This document shows, piece by piece, positions 25,525 through 34,720 of a stretch of DNA of 45,382 nt (positions are counted from its first letter, which is position 1; each line of letters starts with the position of its first letter). Position numbers and translations under genes: made by a program. The stretch is from positions 1 through 45,382 of the forward strand of contig CAYLKS010000021.1 of the NCBI GenBank assembly GCA_964384205.1. The letters are read 5' to 3'. This stretch comes from CAYLKS01 sp964384205 [NCBI: uncultured bacterium] (GTDB taxonomy: Bacteria > JAGOEH01). The notes under the pieces were generated by a model that worked only from the letters and a program-made list of their open reading frames with translations, had not been told where the DNA came from and did not search any database.

Positions 25525-25553
25525 TTGACAAAAGTTTTTTTTTAATTTAAATT
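25525..25553 (+). promoter_or_regulatory. Probable promoter for ndk operon
   Basis: TTGACA (25525-25530), 17 bases, TAAATT (25548-25553). The -35 is perfect and the -10 matches 4 of 6. AAGGAG and the ndk ATG follow at 25582. Confidence 0.6.
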
Positions 25554-25581
25554 AAAAAAAAATTTTTCAAGGAGAAAATCT

Positions 25582-25995
25582 ATGGAGAGAACTTTGTTTT
25601 TAATAAAACCTGATGCTGTTTCTAAAAAAATAGCAGGTAAAATTATAGATATATTAGAAAAGAATGACCTTCATATTGCTGAGATGAAAATGTTAAGATT
25701 AGATACAGAAACTGCTGAAAAATTTTATAAAGAACATAAAAATAAAGAATTTTATCATAAGTTAATTAAATATGTAACTTCAGGCCCTATTATTGCAATG
25801 GTATTGGAAGGGGAAGATGCTATAAAAAAAGCTCGAAAAATTATTGGAAGTACAGATCCTAAAAAAGCAGAACCAGGGACTATTAGAAATCTTTTTGGTA
25901 CAGATAGAACCTATAATGCAGTGCATGCCAGTGATTCTCCTGAAAGTGCAGAATATGAAATCAATATAATATTTAATAATAATGAAAACAATTAA
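25582..25995 (+). CDS. ndk: Nucleoside diphosphate kinase
   Basis: Transfers the gamma phosphate between nucleoside triphosphates and diphosphates through a phospho-histidine. The 137-residue protein is of normal length. It opens with TLFLIKPDAVSKKIAGKII, contains GPIIAMVLEG and RKIIGSTDPKKAEPGTIR, and carries the active His115 in NAVHASDSPESAEYEI. A good ribosome binding site (CAAGGAG) precedes the ATG. It overlaps rlmH by 14 bases and leads a string of genes through to rsmE. Confidence 0.97.
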   Translation: MERTLFLIKPDAVSKKIAGKIIDILEKNDLHIAEMKMLRLDTETAEKFYKEHKNKEFYHKLIKYVTSGPIIAMVLEGEDAIKKARKIIGSTDPKKAEPGTIRNLFGTDRTYNAVHASDSPESAEYEINIIFNNNENN

Positions 25996-26449
25996 TATAA
26001 TATGTATTGAGAAAAATAAGGATATGTTTATTGTCGAAGGTATAAAAAATTATATTGCTAAAATAAATCGATTTGTAGAAATTAATATTGTATATTTAAA
26101 AGGATTAAACAAGAAGAATATTTCAGAAGAAGAACTAAAATCTTATGAATTCAGAATGATTGCCAATAAGTTGGAACAAAATTCATATAAAATATTATTA
26201 GATGTGGAAGGAGATTTATTAGATTCTTTTCAATTTGCTAATTTTCTTAATAAAATAATACAATTTCCTAATAAGATAGAATTTATAATAGGCGGTGTAT
26301 ATGGAGTAAGTGAAGAATTAAAAAAGATAGTTAATAAAAAAATATCATTATCTAAATTAACCTTTAGTCATCAATTGGTAAGACTCATTTTACTGGAACA
26401 AATATATCGAGGCTTTTGTATCGTGAATAATGTGCCGTATCATAAATAG
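25982..26449 (+). CDS. rlmH: 23S rRNA pseudouridine-1915 N3-methyltransferase RlmH
   Basis: RlmH methylates pseudouridine 1915 in helix 69 of 23S rRNA. The 155-residue protein has the usual family length. It shows the SPOUT knot: YKILLDVEGDLLDSFQFANFL, then EFIIGGVYGVSEELKK with the Gly-rich SAM-binding loop. The diagnostic ending is LTFSHQLVRLILLEQIYRGF followed by YHK at the C-terminus. The gene starts inside ndk without a clear ribosome binding site, so coupled translation is likely. It lies 14 bases before the Spt-like gene. Confidence 0.95.
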   Translation: MKTINIICIEKNKDMFIVEGIKNYIAKINRFVEINIVYLKGLNKKNISEEELKSYEFRMIANKLEQNSYKILLDVEGDLLDSFQFANFLNKIIQFPNKIEFIIGGVYGVSEELKKIVNKKISLSKLTFSHQLVRLILLEQIYRGFCIVNNVPYHK

Positions 26450-26463
26450 CAAAGGAGAGCAAG

Positions 26464-27645
26464 ATGGATTTATTTGAAAAATGTTATGCTTTTAAGGAAG
26501 CTGATATTGCCAGAGAACAAGGATATTATCCTTATTTTCATCCGATTGAATCGGGGCAGGGGACAAAAATTATTATAGATGGTAAAGAGATGATAAATAT
26601 AGGTTCTAATAATTATCTTGGCTTAACAAGTCATCCAAAATTAAAGGAATATGCTATAAACGCCATAAAAAAATATGGCACTGGATGTACGGGGTCGAGG
26701 TTTTTAAATGGTACCTTAGATTATCATATAAAATTAGAAGAAAAATTAGCGGATTTTATGGGAAGAGAAGCTGCTTTGATGTTTAGTACTGGTTATCAAA
26801 CTAATCTTGGAACCATTTCTGCTTTGATAGGGAAAGATGATGAAGTTTATATTGATAGAGAAGATCATGCAAGTATTGTTGATGGGTGTAGAATGAGTTT
26901 TGGAAAGATTGTTAAATATAAGCATAATGATTATAAAGATTTAGAAAGAATTCTTGAAAAAAATAATAAAGATTGTGGGAAATTAATAGTTGTGGATGGT
27001 TTATATAGTATGGGCGGTGATTTTGCGGATCTTGATAATTTAGTGCCGGTTGCTAAAAAATATAATATGAAGATTATGGTTGATGAAGCTCATTCTATGG
27101 GAGTTTATGGCAAACATGGTCGTGGTGTAACAGAAGAGCTTGGTTATGAGGAAGAAGTAGATTTAGTTATGGGGACATTTAGTAAATCTTTTGCATCCAT
27201 AGGAGGCTTTATTGCCGGTAAATATAAAATTATTGATTATATTAAACATAAGGCAAGATCTTTAATTTTTAGTGCGAGTTTGCCTCCTGCATCTTTAGGT
27301 GTTATAGAAGGCGCACTTGAGATAATTCAAAATGAGCCAGAAAGAAGAGAGAGATTATTGAAAATTGCAGAGAGAATGAGAAATGAATATAAAAATCTTG
27401 GATTTAATATAGGAAATTCAGTTTCTCCAGTTATTCCTATTATTATAGGAGATGATTATAAAACATTTAAGTTCTGGATGCTTTTAGGAGAATATGGAGT
27501 TTATGCTAATCCTGTAGTTTCTCCGGCTGTTCCACCTAATATGTCATTGATAAGAACAAGTTATACTGCAACACATACAGATGAAGAGTTAGACCGGATT
27601 TTAGAAGCTATGAAAAAAGCAGGGAAAGAGGCTGGAATAATATAA
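26464..27645 (+). CDS. spt: Serine palmitoyltransferase-like alpha-oxoamine synthase
   Basis: A 393-residue PLP enzyme of the alpha-oxoamine synthase family (SPT, BioF, KBL). PLP Lys241 lies in GTFSKSFASIGGF; DREDHASIVDG and MVDEAHSMGVYG hold the stacking His and the ring-binding Asp. Several segments closely resemble Bacteroidetes serine palmitoyltransferases as I remember them: YPYFHPIESGQGT, GTGCTGSRFLNGTLD, VKYKHNDYKDLE, RSLIFSASLPPAS and ATHTDEELDR. SPT condenses serine with palmitoyl-CoA or -ACP to 3-ketosphinganine. The next gene, an SDR, overlaps by one base and could reduce that ketone. Glycine C-acetyltransferase is the main alternative. Ribosome site AAAGGAG. Confidence 0.72.
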   Translation: MDLFEKCYAFKEADIAREQGYYPYFHPIESGQGTKIIIDGKEMINIGSNNYLGLTSHPKLKEYAINAIKKYGTGCTGSRFLNGTLDYHIKLEEKLADFMGREAALMFSTGYQTNLGTISALIGKDDEVYIDREDHASIVDGCRMSFGKIVKYKHNDYKDLERILEKNNKDCGKLIVVDGLYSMGGDFADLDNLVPVAKKYNMKIMVDEAHSMGVYGKHGRGVTEELGYEEEVDLVMGTFSKSFASIGGFIAGKYKIIDYIKHKARSLIFSASLPPASLGVIEGALEIIQNEPERRERLLKIAERMRNEYKNLGFNIGNSVSPVIPIIIGDDYKTFKFWMLLGEYGVYANPVVSPAVPPNMSLIRTSYTATHTDEELDRILEAMKKAGKEAGII

Positions 27646-28637
27646 TGAAAGTCTTGATAACAGGAAGTTCAGGATTTATAGGTTCTAATTTACTTCAGTA
27701 TTTTATAGAAAAAAAAGAATTCGAATTATCTATATTGTTACGTAAGAATTCAGTATCAAAGAAAATACAAGATGTTATAGAATACAGATGTGATTTTTTT
27801 GATATTGATAGTATGAAAGAAGCAGTATCCGGCAAAGATATAATAATTCATATTGCAGGAGTTACAAAAGTTAGAAATTATAATGATTTTTTTAAATATA
27901 ATACTGAGGCAACTAAAAATTTATTAAATGCAGTCAAAGAGTTTAACCCTGATTTGAAAAGATTTATTTATTTTTCATCTCTTTCTGCAGCAGGCCCTTC
28001 AAAAATCGATAATCCTGTTGATGAGAATACCCCAGAAAATCCTGTGAGTTTTTATGGTAAGAGTAAATTACAAGCAGAGAAAATTGTTAAAAATTCAGGA
28101 ATAGAATATACAATTATAAGGCCACCAGCAGTATATGGTCCGGGAGATAAAGATATTTATATTTATTTTAATTTGATAAGTAAAGGAATTGCTCCTGTTC
28201 TTGGTAGTGGGAAAAATCAACTGAGTATAGTTCATGTTTCTGATTTGGTTAAAGGAGTATATTTAGTAATAAATAGATTGGAGAATTCTATAAATAAAAT
28301 TTTCTATTTTTCAGATGGAAAAATTTATAATTGGTTAAGATTAAGAGAATATTTGAAAAATATAATAAACCCTAAATTTTGTATAGATATAAAAGTTCCT
28401 TTATTTTTGCTTAAACCTTTTTCTCTATTAGGAGATATTACAAATAAAATAAAAAAATCCCCTACACCTCTTAATAGTGATAAATTTATAGAAATGAAAC
28501 AAGAAGCGTGGATATGTTCTATTGAAAATGCAATAAAAACACTTGATTTTTCTCCAGATTTTGATATATTTAATGGGTTTAAAGAAACTTATGAATGGTA
28601 TTTAAAAAATGGTTGGATTAAAACAAAGGAGAGGTAG
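27645..28637 (+). CDS. Extended short-chain dehydrogenase (epimerase/3-beta-HSD-like), candidate 3-ketosphinganine reductase
   Basis: A 330-residue NAD(P)-dependent extended SDR. It begins with the Rossmann motif LITGSSGFIGSN and holds HIAGVTKVRN, YFSSLSAAGPS and the catalytic YGKSK (Tyr-x3-Lys). IRPPAVYGPGD follows, as in epimerase/dehydratase and 3-beta-HSD-type proteins. Its ATG overlaps the Spt-like stop (TAATG), so the two are made together. In Caulobacter a 3-ketosphinganine reductase (CerR) belongs to this SDR type, so that role is a reasonable inference. It could otherwise be a sugar or sterol-type dehydrogenase. No ceramide synthase is seen in the window. Confidence 0.82.
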   Translation: MKVLITGSSGFIGSNLLQYFIEKKEFELSILLRKNSVSKKIQDVIEYRCDFFDIDSMKEAVSGKDIIIHIAGVTKVRNYNDFFKYNTEATKNLLNAVKEFNPDLKRFIYFSSLSAAGPSKIDNPVDENTPENPVSFYGKSKLQAEKIVKNSGIEYTIIRPPAVYGPGDKDIYIYFNLISKGIAPVLGSGKNQLSIVHVSDLVKGVYLVINRLENSINKIFYFSDGKIYNWLRLREYLKNIINPKFCIDIKVPLFLLKPFSLLGDITNKIKKSPTPLNSDKFIEMKQEAWICSIENAIKTLDFSPDFDIFNGFKETYEWYLKNGWIKTKER

Positions 28638-28640
28638 GAA

Positions 28641-28751
28641 ATGAGTAAACCATGGAAACCGGTATTAAAGAGAAAAAGAACTAAAGCAAGACTAAAAAGA
28701 AAAAAAATGGCTTTAAAAAAACAGCTTAAAGAAGCAAAGAGTAAAAAGTAA
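28641..28751 (+). CDS. Very basic 36-residue protein
   Basis: An ATG behind GGAGAGGTAGGAA opens a 36-codon frame ending in TAA, 3 bases after the SDR gene. Half of its residues are Lys or Arg (14 Lys, 4 Arg), with WKPVLKRKRTKARLKRKK at the core and a helical KKQLKEAKSKK tail. Such composition is typical of ribosome- or nucleic-acid-binding mini-proteins. It reminds me of the small COX24/AURKAIP1-type ribosomal proteins, but I cannot assign it. Strong ribosome binding site and tight spacing argue that it is real. Confidence 0.65.
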   Translation: MSKPWKPVLKRKRTKARLKRKKMALKKQLKEAKSKK

Positions 28752-28826
28752 TTTTTTGTGAAACATATATTATTTTTTTTAGTTATTTATTTTTAAAGAA
28801 GATTTTTATTAAAAAAGGTAGATAGC

Positions 28827-29954
28827 ATGGCTCAAAAAAGAGATTATTATGAAATATTGGGTGTAAGTAGAAATGCTACTGATGATGAAATAAAGAAGGC
28901 ATATAGAAAATTGGCTTTAAAATATCATCCTGATAAAAACCCAGGTGATAAAGAAGCTGAGCAAAAATTTAAAGAGTTAACAGAAGCTTATGAAGTGTTA
29001 AAGGATCCTAAAAAACGAGCGATTTATGATAAATATGGCCATGCTGGATTGAATGGAGGAGCTGGTTTTGGCGGCGGGAGTGGTTTTGGCGGTTTTGGCA
29101 TTGATCTTGATGAAGCATTGCGTACTTTTATGCGTGATTTTGGTGGTTTTGATCCTTTTGGAGATATTTTTGGAGATTTTGGTGGCTCCTCGAGGCGACG
29201 TTCTTCTTCTTCATCGGGTAGAAGAGCATATCGAGGTGAAGATTTAAAAGTATATCTTGATTTAACATTAGAAGAGATAGCAAAAGGAACTGAAAAGAAG
29301 TTAAAGATAAAAAAATATAAAAAATGTGAACATTGTAATGGCACTGGATCATCAGATGGCAAATTGACTACATGTCCGAGTTGTAAGGGGACAGGCCAGG
29401 TTAAGCAAGTATCTCAATCGCTTTTTGGACAATTTATTAATATAACAACATGTCCAACATGTAATGGAGAAGGAAGGGTAGCACAATCGCCATGTTCATA
29501 TTGTTCAGGAACTGGTAGGATAAAAGATACTGAGATAATTTCTATAAAAATACCTGCTGGAGTTGCAGAAGGGAACTATATTCCGTTAAGGAATCAGGGT
29601 AATGTTGGTCCCCATGGAGGGCCGGCAGGAGATATTTTAGTTTTTATTAGAGAAATTCCGCATCCCCATTTTAAAAGAAAAGGGGATGATATTTATTTAG
29701 AGATAAATATTTCTGTATGGCAGGCAATTTTAGGAGATAAAATAATCGTCCCTACTTTGTTTGGTAATGTAGAAATGAAGATACCTCCGGGAACTCAATC
29801 AGGAAAAATATTCAGATTAAAAAATAAAGGCATTCCTCATGTTAACCAGCATGGTTCTGGCGATCAATATGTTATAGTTAATGTAAAAATCCCAGAAAAA
29901 CTTTCCAAACAAAGTATTGAATTAATAAAGCAAATAAAAGAAATAGAAGAATAA
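28827..29954 (+). CDS. dnaJ: Chaperone protein DnaJ
   Basis: Type I Hsp40 co-chaperone of DnaK, 375 residues. It has the J domain (about 1-75) with HPD at 34-36 in KYHPDKN, and a Gly/Phe-rich linker (about 77-125). Next is a Ser/Arg stretch, then the zinc-binding domain with four CxxCxGxG repeats: [32 protein letters not shown]. The C-terminal substrate domains include [17 protein letters not shown] and [17 protein letters not shown]. dnaK and grpE are not in the window. rsmE follows 7 bases later, a common pairing. No HrcA/CIRCE-type inverted repeat is seen upstream. Confidence 0.97.
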   Translation: MAQKRDYYEILGVSRNATDDEIKKAYRKLALKYHPDKNPGDKEAEQKFKELTEAYEVLKDPKKRAIYDKYGHAGLNGGAGFGGGSGFGGFGIDLDEALRTFMRDFGGFDPFGDIFGDFGGSSRRRSSSSSGRRAYRGEDLKVYLDLTLEEIAKGTEKKLKIKKYKKCEHCNGTGSSDGKLTTCPSCKGTGQVKQVSQSLFGQFINITTCPTCNGEGRVAQSPCSYCSGTGRIKDTEIISIKIPAGVAEGNYIPLRNQGNVGPHGGPAGDILVFIREIPHPHFKRKGDDIYLEINISVWQAILGDKIIVPTLFGNVEMKIPPGTQSGKIFRLKNKGIPHVNQHGSGDQYVIVNVKIPEKLSKQSIELIKQIKEIEE

Positions 29955-29961
29955 TCTTTTT

Positions 29962-30696
29962 ATGCAATCAATAAAAACACCTCTTTTTTATTCTAATTTT
30001 GATGATAATTTAAATATTGGAGATATAATTTTTCTTGATAAAAATGAAACAAACCATATATATAATAGCCTCAGGAAGAAACAAAATGATATAATTGCTG
30101 TTTTTAATGGAAGAGGCATTTTAGTAGAGGGTAGTATTATTGATATTTCTAAAAACTCCACTAAAGTAATAATAAATAATATTGAAAAGTATAAAAAAGA
30201 GAAGTTTATATCGGCAATTATTCCTTTGTTTAATTTAAACAAATTGGATTTTTCAATAGAAAAATTAGCTGAACTGGGAATACATAAGATTTATATTTAT
30301 AATCCTGATTTTAATAATAAAAATGTAAAACATATTGAAGAGAAGCTTAGAAGATGGCAGAGAGTTTGTATTGCCGCATGTAAGCAGTCATATAATATTT
30401 TTCTTCCAGAACTTTATTTTCTTAATGATTTATGTGAGCTTGAAGAATTCGATGGGCATTTTATTGTTCCTTTTGAATTGGAGAAAAATATAACATTGGA
30501 AAAGGTTATTTCGGAAGTTAAAGATAAGGATATATTTTTTATAATTGGTTCAGAGGGTGGTTTTTCACAGAAAGAAATAGATATTTTGCAAAGGCATTTA
30601 TCTGTTTATTTTGTAAAGCTTACGGATACAATTTTACGAGTGGAAACGGCGGTAATATATACAGCATCTGTTTTAACCTTTTTTTTTAATAAATGA
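29962..30696 (+). CDS. rsmE: 16S rRNA m3U1498 methyltransferase RsmE
   Basis: RsmE methylates N3 of U1498 in 16S rRNA. The 244-residue protein has the expected length. An N-terminal PUA-like part includes DIIFLDKNETNHIYNSLRKKQNDII. The SPOUT knot ends with FFIIGSEGGFSQKEID and KLTDTILRVETAVIYTASVL, the family's diagnostic SAM-binding segments. It follows dnaJ closely and ends the run that began at ndk. There is only a weak hairpin downstream (GGAA/TTCC near 30705-30721) before T-rich DNA. Confidence 0.94.
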   Translation: MQSIKTPLFYSNFDDNLNIGDIIFLDKNETNHIYNSLRKKQNDIIAVFNGRGILVEGSIIDISKNSTKVIINNIEKYKKEKFISAIIPLFNLNKLDFSIEKLAELGIHKIYIYNPDFNNKNVKHIEEKLRRWQRVCIAACKQSYNIFLPELYFLNDLCELEEFDGHFIVPFELEKNITLEKVISEVKDKDIFFIIGSEGGFSQKEIDILQRHLSVYFVKLTDTILRVETAVIYTASVLTFFFNK

Positions 30697-30741
30697 GATT
30701 TTTGGAACATTTTATATTCCTTCATTTTTTAAGTATACAAC

Positions 30742-30770
30742 TTGACATTTTTTATTTTTTTTAATAAAAT
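30742..30770 (+). promoter_or_regulatory. Promoter for the DUF2723 gene
   Basis: TTGACA (30742-30747), exactly 17 bases, TAAAAT (30765-30770), then a short leader and the ribosome site AGAAGG before the ATG at 30800. Confidence 0.75.
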
Positions 30771-30799
30771 AACTTAAAATAAAAAGAAGGTAGGTTAAT

Positions 30800-33622
30800 A
30801 TGGAAAAAAATTCATATTTTAACGAGCCATTTTGGATTAAAAGGATAATTCCTTTTGTAGTTTTTCTTTTATCTTTTTTGGGATATTTAAAAACAGTTCA
30901 GCCAACAGTATCTTTTTGGGATTGTGGTGAATTTATTGCTACCTCATATATTTTAGGAGTGCCACATCCACCAGGAGCGCCTCTTTTTAATATTGTTGGA
31001 AGATTCTTTTCTTTATTGCCATTAGCAGAAGAGGTGGCAGTTAGAATAAATTTAATTTCTAATCTGACTTCTGCTTTTGCAATATTATTTTTATATTTAA
31101 TAATTAGAGAATTTATTGCTTATTTTATGGAAATAAAATCATTAAAAGATAGTATTATCTCATCTTTTTCAGCAGCTTCTGCTTCGTTAATGGCTGCTTT
31201 TGCCGATACTTTTTGGTTCAATGCAGTTGAAGCTGAAGTTTATGCTGCTGCTATGTTTTTTATGTTATTGAGTGTTTATTTAGCACTGGTATGGTATAGA
31301 AAGAGAAAAGAGAAGGGATCTGATAGGTATTTAATACTTATGATTTATGTGATGTATTTAGGTATTGGTGCACATTTGTTTTCTCTTTTGTTATTTCCTG
31401 CTATTTTCTTTTTAATAATCAGTGCGAATAGGATTGATAATAAATCTTTCAAAAATGGTTTATATGGACTTGGAATTTTATTTGTTATTGTCTGGATAAT
31501 AAATAAATTGAATGCACCGGGGGATTTTTTACGTTCTATATTACATGATCCTTTAAGGAATATAGTGGACAAATTTTTTATTATTTTTTCTGAAAAAACA
31601 GTTCAAACAATTAATTCTTTTTCTCCAGAAATTGCTTTTATTTCATTGGGATTGGTTATATTGACTATATGGTTGATTAACTATTTTGAAAGAAAAGAAA
31701 TTGTGCAGGACTGGAAATATTGGGTAGTATTTTTTCAATTAACTCTTGTAATATATGCTTTGGATTTCTTTTTGTGGTTTAATTTTTGGTCTTTAATAGC
31801 ATATGCTTACTATTCTTTTAATTCTAAATATAAATATAAATTTAGATTTTTATTGGTTACAGTATTAGTAGCTATTATAGGATATTCTTCTTATTTATAT
31901 GTTCCTATTAGAGCTAACCTTGATCCTGAGATTAATGAAAATGATCCGTCCTCATGGAAGCAATTTAAAGTTTATCTTGAAAGAAAACAATACGGAGAGC
32001 CAGATATATGGACAAGAATTACTCATAGAAAAGGCAGTTTTTCATGGCAAGTTGGCTATATGCTTAATTATTTAAGAAATCAATTTAGTCATCCAATTCT
32101 TTTTCCTATATGGTTTTTCTTTTTTCTATTGGGATTATATAGTTTAATGAAAAAATCAAAAGATAGAAATGTAATGCTTTTTGCTGTTTTTATATTTATT
32201 ATTGTATCAATAGGGCTTGTAATTTATATGAATTTTTCTGATGGACAACATGGAGTTCATGCAGAGGTAAGAGATAGAGATTATTTTCATACACCTACTT
32301 TTCTTGTTTTTGCATTATTTATGGGGTTGGGTTTTGCAACACTTTTGGATTATATTAGAAAATTTTTGAAAAAAGATGTTGTTGTAATGGCTCTTGCTGG
32401 AATATTTTTGTTATTGCCGATTATAACCTATACTTATCAACTACCTAATCATGATAGGTCTAAAGATTTCTTACCGAATGATTATGCTCACAATATTTTA
32501 ATTTCATGTCCTCCAAATGCTATATTGTTTACGCAAGGAGATAATGATACTTTTCCATTATGGTTTATTCAGGCTGTTAAAAAATTTCGAAAAGATGTTA
32601 GAATTGTAAATCTTAGTTTGTTAAATGCAAGATGGTATATTAAGCAGTTGAAAAAAATTCCACCAACAATAGAGTTTAGTTATGATGATGAAACTATAGA
32701 TAGAGAATTAATAGGAGCAATTCCTTTATATAATAAAGATTTTAATTTTAAGTATGGAAATATTGAGATTACTATTAAGAAAGGGAATTTTTTAAGAGTG
32801 CAAGATATAGGAGTAATGGAAATTATAAGATCGAATTTTGGAAAAAGACCTATTTGTTTTAGTAGAACAGTTGGACCAGATGGAAGACTTGGACTTGATA
32901 AATATTTTGTTATGAAAGGTATGTGTTATGAAGTTGTTGATACATTGCCTTCTATAGATACTGTAAAATTAGAAGATGGAAGTATTAAAATAGATACTAT
33001 AGTAGGTCCTATTGTTGATATTCCTACGACAGAGGATTTGATTGTAAATAAATTTAAATATACAAATTTAAATGATAGCACAACATGGCTTGGCAAAGAA
33101 GGTTCAAGATATATTTATGGTTATGTTGATTTATTTAAAATTTTAGCAGAAGCATATACAAAAAAAGGCAATGACAAAAAGGCTTTAGAGATTTTGAAGA
33201 AAGGAATAGAATATTTGCCATATGTTGGAATGTCTTATACGAATGTTGGAGATTATTATTTTGAGAAAGGTGATTATGAGAATGCAATAAAATATTATAA
33301 AATGGCACAGAGAGATAAGCGTCTTGGTTGGTATGGTTTGTATTATGCTGCAGTATCTTATAAATTGATGGGCAATTTTGATTCTGCGTTGTTTTATATT
33401 GAGAAAGCACTTGATATGGAACAAGAAACCGGATCAATTATTTTTAGTAGCCGGATTGAAAATGCAATGTTCAGGGAGGCGGTTTCTATTTGTATTGCAG
33501 CTAAGAATAAACAAAAAGCAATTGAGATTATTCAAAATTGGCTGAAAGATCATCCTGATGATCAATTGGCCCGACAGGCGTTATCACAGATAGACGAATT
33601 ATTTAAAAACACAAAACAATAG
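30800..33622 (+). CDS. DUF2723 membrane protein (GT-C glycosyltransferase-like) with C-terminal TPRs
   Basis: A 940-residue protein. Residues about 1-560 are a polytopic membrane domain of the DUF2723 family, recognised by VSFWDCGEFIATSYILGVPHPPG (in two pieces around residues 37-60), with the acidic residue in the first loop as in GT-C transferases. FNAVEAEVYA and GGQHGVHAEVRDRDYF-like acidic loops lie further in. Residues about 570-750 form an extramembrane domain, with FTQGDNDTFPLWF at its start. Residues about 775-935 are TPR units such as ALEILKKGIEYLPYVGMSYTN and GDYENAIKYYKMAQ. The family is thought to transfer sugars to exported proteins or lipids; direct evidence is thin. It has its own promoter and ends 8 bases before serC. 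Confidence 0.87.
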   Translation: MEKNSYFNEPFWIKRIIPFVVFLLSFLGYLKTVQPTVSFWDCGEFIATSYILGVPHPPGAPLFNIVGRFFSLLPLAEEVAVRINLISNLTSAFAILFLYLIIREFIAYFMEIKSLKDSIISSFSAASASLMAAFADTFWFNAVEAEVYAAAMFFMLLSVYLALVWYRKRKEKGSDRYLILMIYVMYLGIGAHLFSLLLFPAIFFLIISANRIDNKSFKNGLYGLGILFVIVWIINKLNAPGDFLRSILHDPLRNIVDKFFIIFSEKTVQTINSFSPEIAFISLGLVILTIWLINYFERKEIVQDWKYWVVFFQLTLVIYALDFFLWFNFWSLIAYAYYSFNSKYKYKFRFLLVTVLVAIIGYSSYLYVPIRANLDPEINENDPSSWKQFKVYLERKQYGEPDIWTRITHRKGSFSWQVGYMLNYLRNQFSHPILFPIWFFFFLLGLYSLMKKSKDRNVMLFAVFIFIIVSIGLVIYMNFSDGQHGVHAEVRDRDYFHTPTFLVFALFMGLGFATLLDYIRKFLKKDVVVMALAGIFLLLPIITYTYQLPNHDRSKDFLPNDYAHNILISCPPNAILFTQGDNDTFPLWFIQAVKKFRKDVRIVNLSLLNARWYIKQLKKIPPTIEFSYDDETIDRELIGAIPLYNKDFNFKYGNIEITIKKGNFLRVQDIGVMEIIRSNFGKRPICFSRTVGPDGRLGLDKYFVMKGMCYEVVDTLPSIDTVKLEDGSIKIDTIVGPIVDIPTTEDLIVNKFKYTNLNDSTTWLGKEGSRYIYGYVDLFKILAEAYTKKGNDKKALEILKKGIEYLPYVGMSYTNVGDYYFEKGDYENAIKYYKMAQRDKRLGWYGLYYAAVSYKLMGNFDSALFYIEKALDMEQETGSIIFSSRIENAMFREAVSICIAAKNKQKAIEIIQNWLKDHPDDQLARQALSQIDELFKNTKQ

Positions 33623-33630
33623 GGGGAAAA

Positions 33631-34710
33631 ATGAAAAGAGCCCATAATTTTTTTGCAGGCCCTGCTATTTTACCTCAAGAAGTATTAGAAGAAGCATCTC
33701 AAGGCGTTAAAGATTTAAACGGCATTGGGATGTCAGTTTTAGAGATTTCTCATAGATCTAAGTTCTTTGAAGATATTATCAATCAGGCCAAAGAAGATAT
33801 TAAAGAGTTGCTAAATTTGCCAGATAATTATGAAGTATTGTTTTTACAGGGTGGAGCAAGTCATCAGTTTGCAATGATTCCTTATAATTTCTTGGTTAAA
33901 GGGAAAAAGGCAAACTATGTGTTAACAGGTAGTTGGTCTAAAAAGGCTTTGAAGGAAGCATCTATTTTAGGAGAAACTTATGTTTCTGCAACAAGTGAAG
34001 ATACATCTTTTGATAGAATTCCTGCCTCTATTGATATTTCAGATGATTCATGTTATTTACACATTACTTCTAACAATACTATTTTCGGCACCCAATGGGC
34101 GAATTATCCTGATACTGGAAATGTGCCTTTGATTTGCGATATGTCTTCTGATATTTTTTGTAGGCCTATAGATGTTAAAAAATTTGCATTAATTTATGCT
34201 GGTGCACAGAAAAATGCAGGCCCTGCTGGTGCTACTATTGTTATTATCAGGAAAGATTTGTTGGAAAATCAAAATTCCAATTTAAATACCTTATGGAATT
34301 ATGAGACTCATATTAAAAAGAATTCTATGTTTAATACACCGCCTGTTTTCGCTGTTTATGTAATAGGGTTGGTTGCAAAGTGGTTAAAAAAACAGGGTGG
34401 TCTGGAAAAAATTTATGAAATTAATAAAGAAAAGGCAGGATTAATTTATAATTTAATTGATAAATATCCTGACTTTTTTAAAGGACATGCAAAAGAAAAT
34501 TCAAGATCCTTAATGAATATAACTATGAGATTACCTAATGAAGATTTAGAAAAATTATTTGTAGAGGAAGCTTCAAAAAATGATATGTATGGCTTAAAAG
34601 GACATAGAGAAGTAGGTGGACTTAGAGCTTCTATGTATAATGCACTTCCAATGGAAAGTGCAAAAGCTTTAGCAGAGTTTATGGAAGATTTTTATAAAAG
34701 GCATGGTTAA
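33631..34710 (+). CDS. serC: Phosphoserine aminotransferase
   Basis: SerC converts 3-phosphohydroxypyruvate plus glutamate to phosphoserine in serine synthesis. The 359-residue protein has normal length. It opens with HNFFAGPAILPQEVLEEA and holds VLEISHRSKFFEDI, FLQGGASHQFAMIPYN, DMSSDIFCRPIDV, the PLP Lys194 in YAGAQKNAGPAGATIVI, and the late GLKGHREVGGLRASMYNA. AGGGGG precedes the ATG. serA and serB are not nearby. A ParB-like gene follows by 10 bases. Confidence 0.97.
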   Translation: MKRAHNFFAGPAILPQEVLEEASQGVKDLNGIGMSVLEISHRSKFFEDIINQAKEDIKELLNLPDNYEVLFLQGGASHQFAMIPYNFLVKGKKANYVLTGSWSKKALKEASILGETYVSATSEDTSFDRIPASIDISDDSCYLHITSNNTIFGTQWANYPDTGNVPLICDMSSDIFCRPIDVKKFALIYAGAQKNAGPAGATIVIIRKDLLENQNSNLNTLWNYETHIKKNSMFNTPPVFAVYVIGLVAKWLKKQGGLEKIYEINKEKAGLIYNLIDKYPDFFKGHAKENSRSLMNITMRLPNEDLEKLFVEEASKNDMYGLKGHREVGGLRASMYNALPMESAKALAEFMEDFYKRHG

Positions 34711-34720
34711 AAATATTTGA

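Noticed and set aside
29024-29362. 112-codon minus-strand frame opposite dnaJ
   Set aside because: Its Pro/Lys-rich sequence is the complement of the Gly/Phe-rich and zinc regions of DnaJ.
30705-30730. Hairpin GGAA/TTCC after rsmE as a terminator
   Set aside because: The stem is only 4-5 bases with a loop of about 9, too weak to call despite the following T-run.
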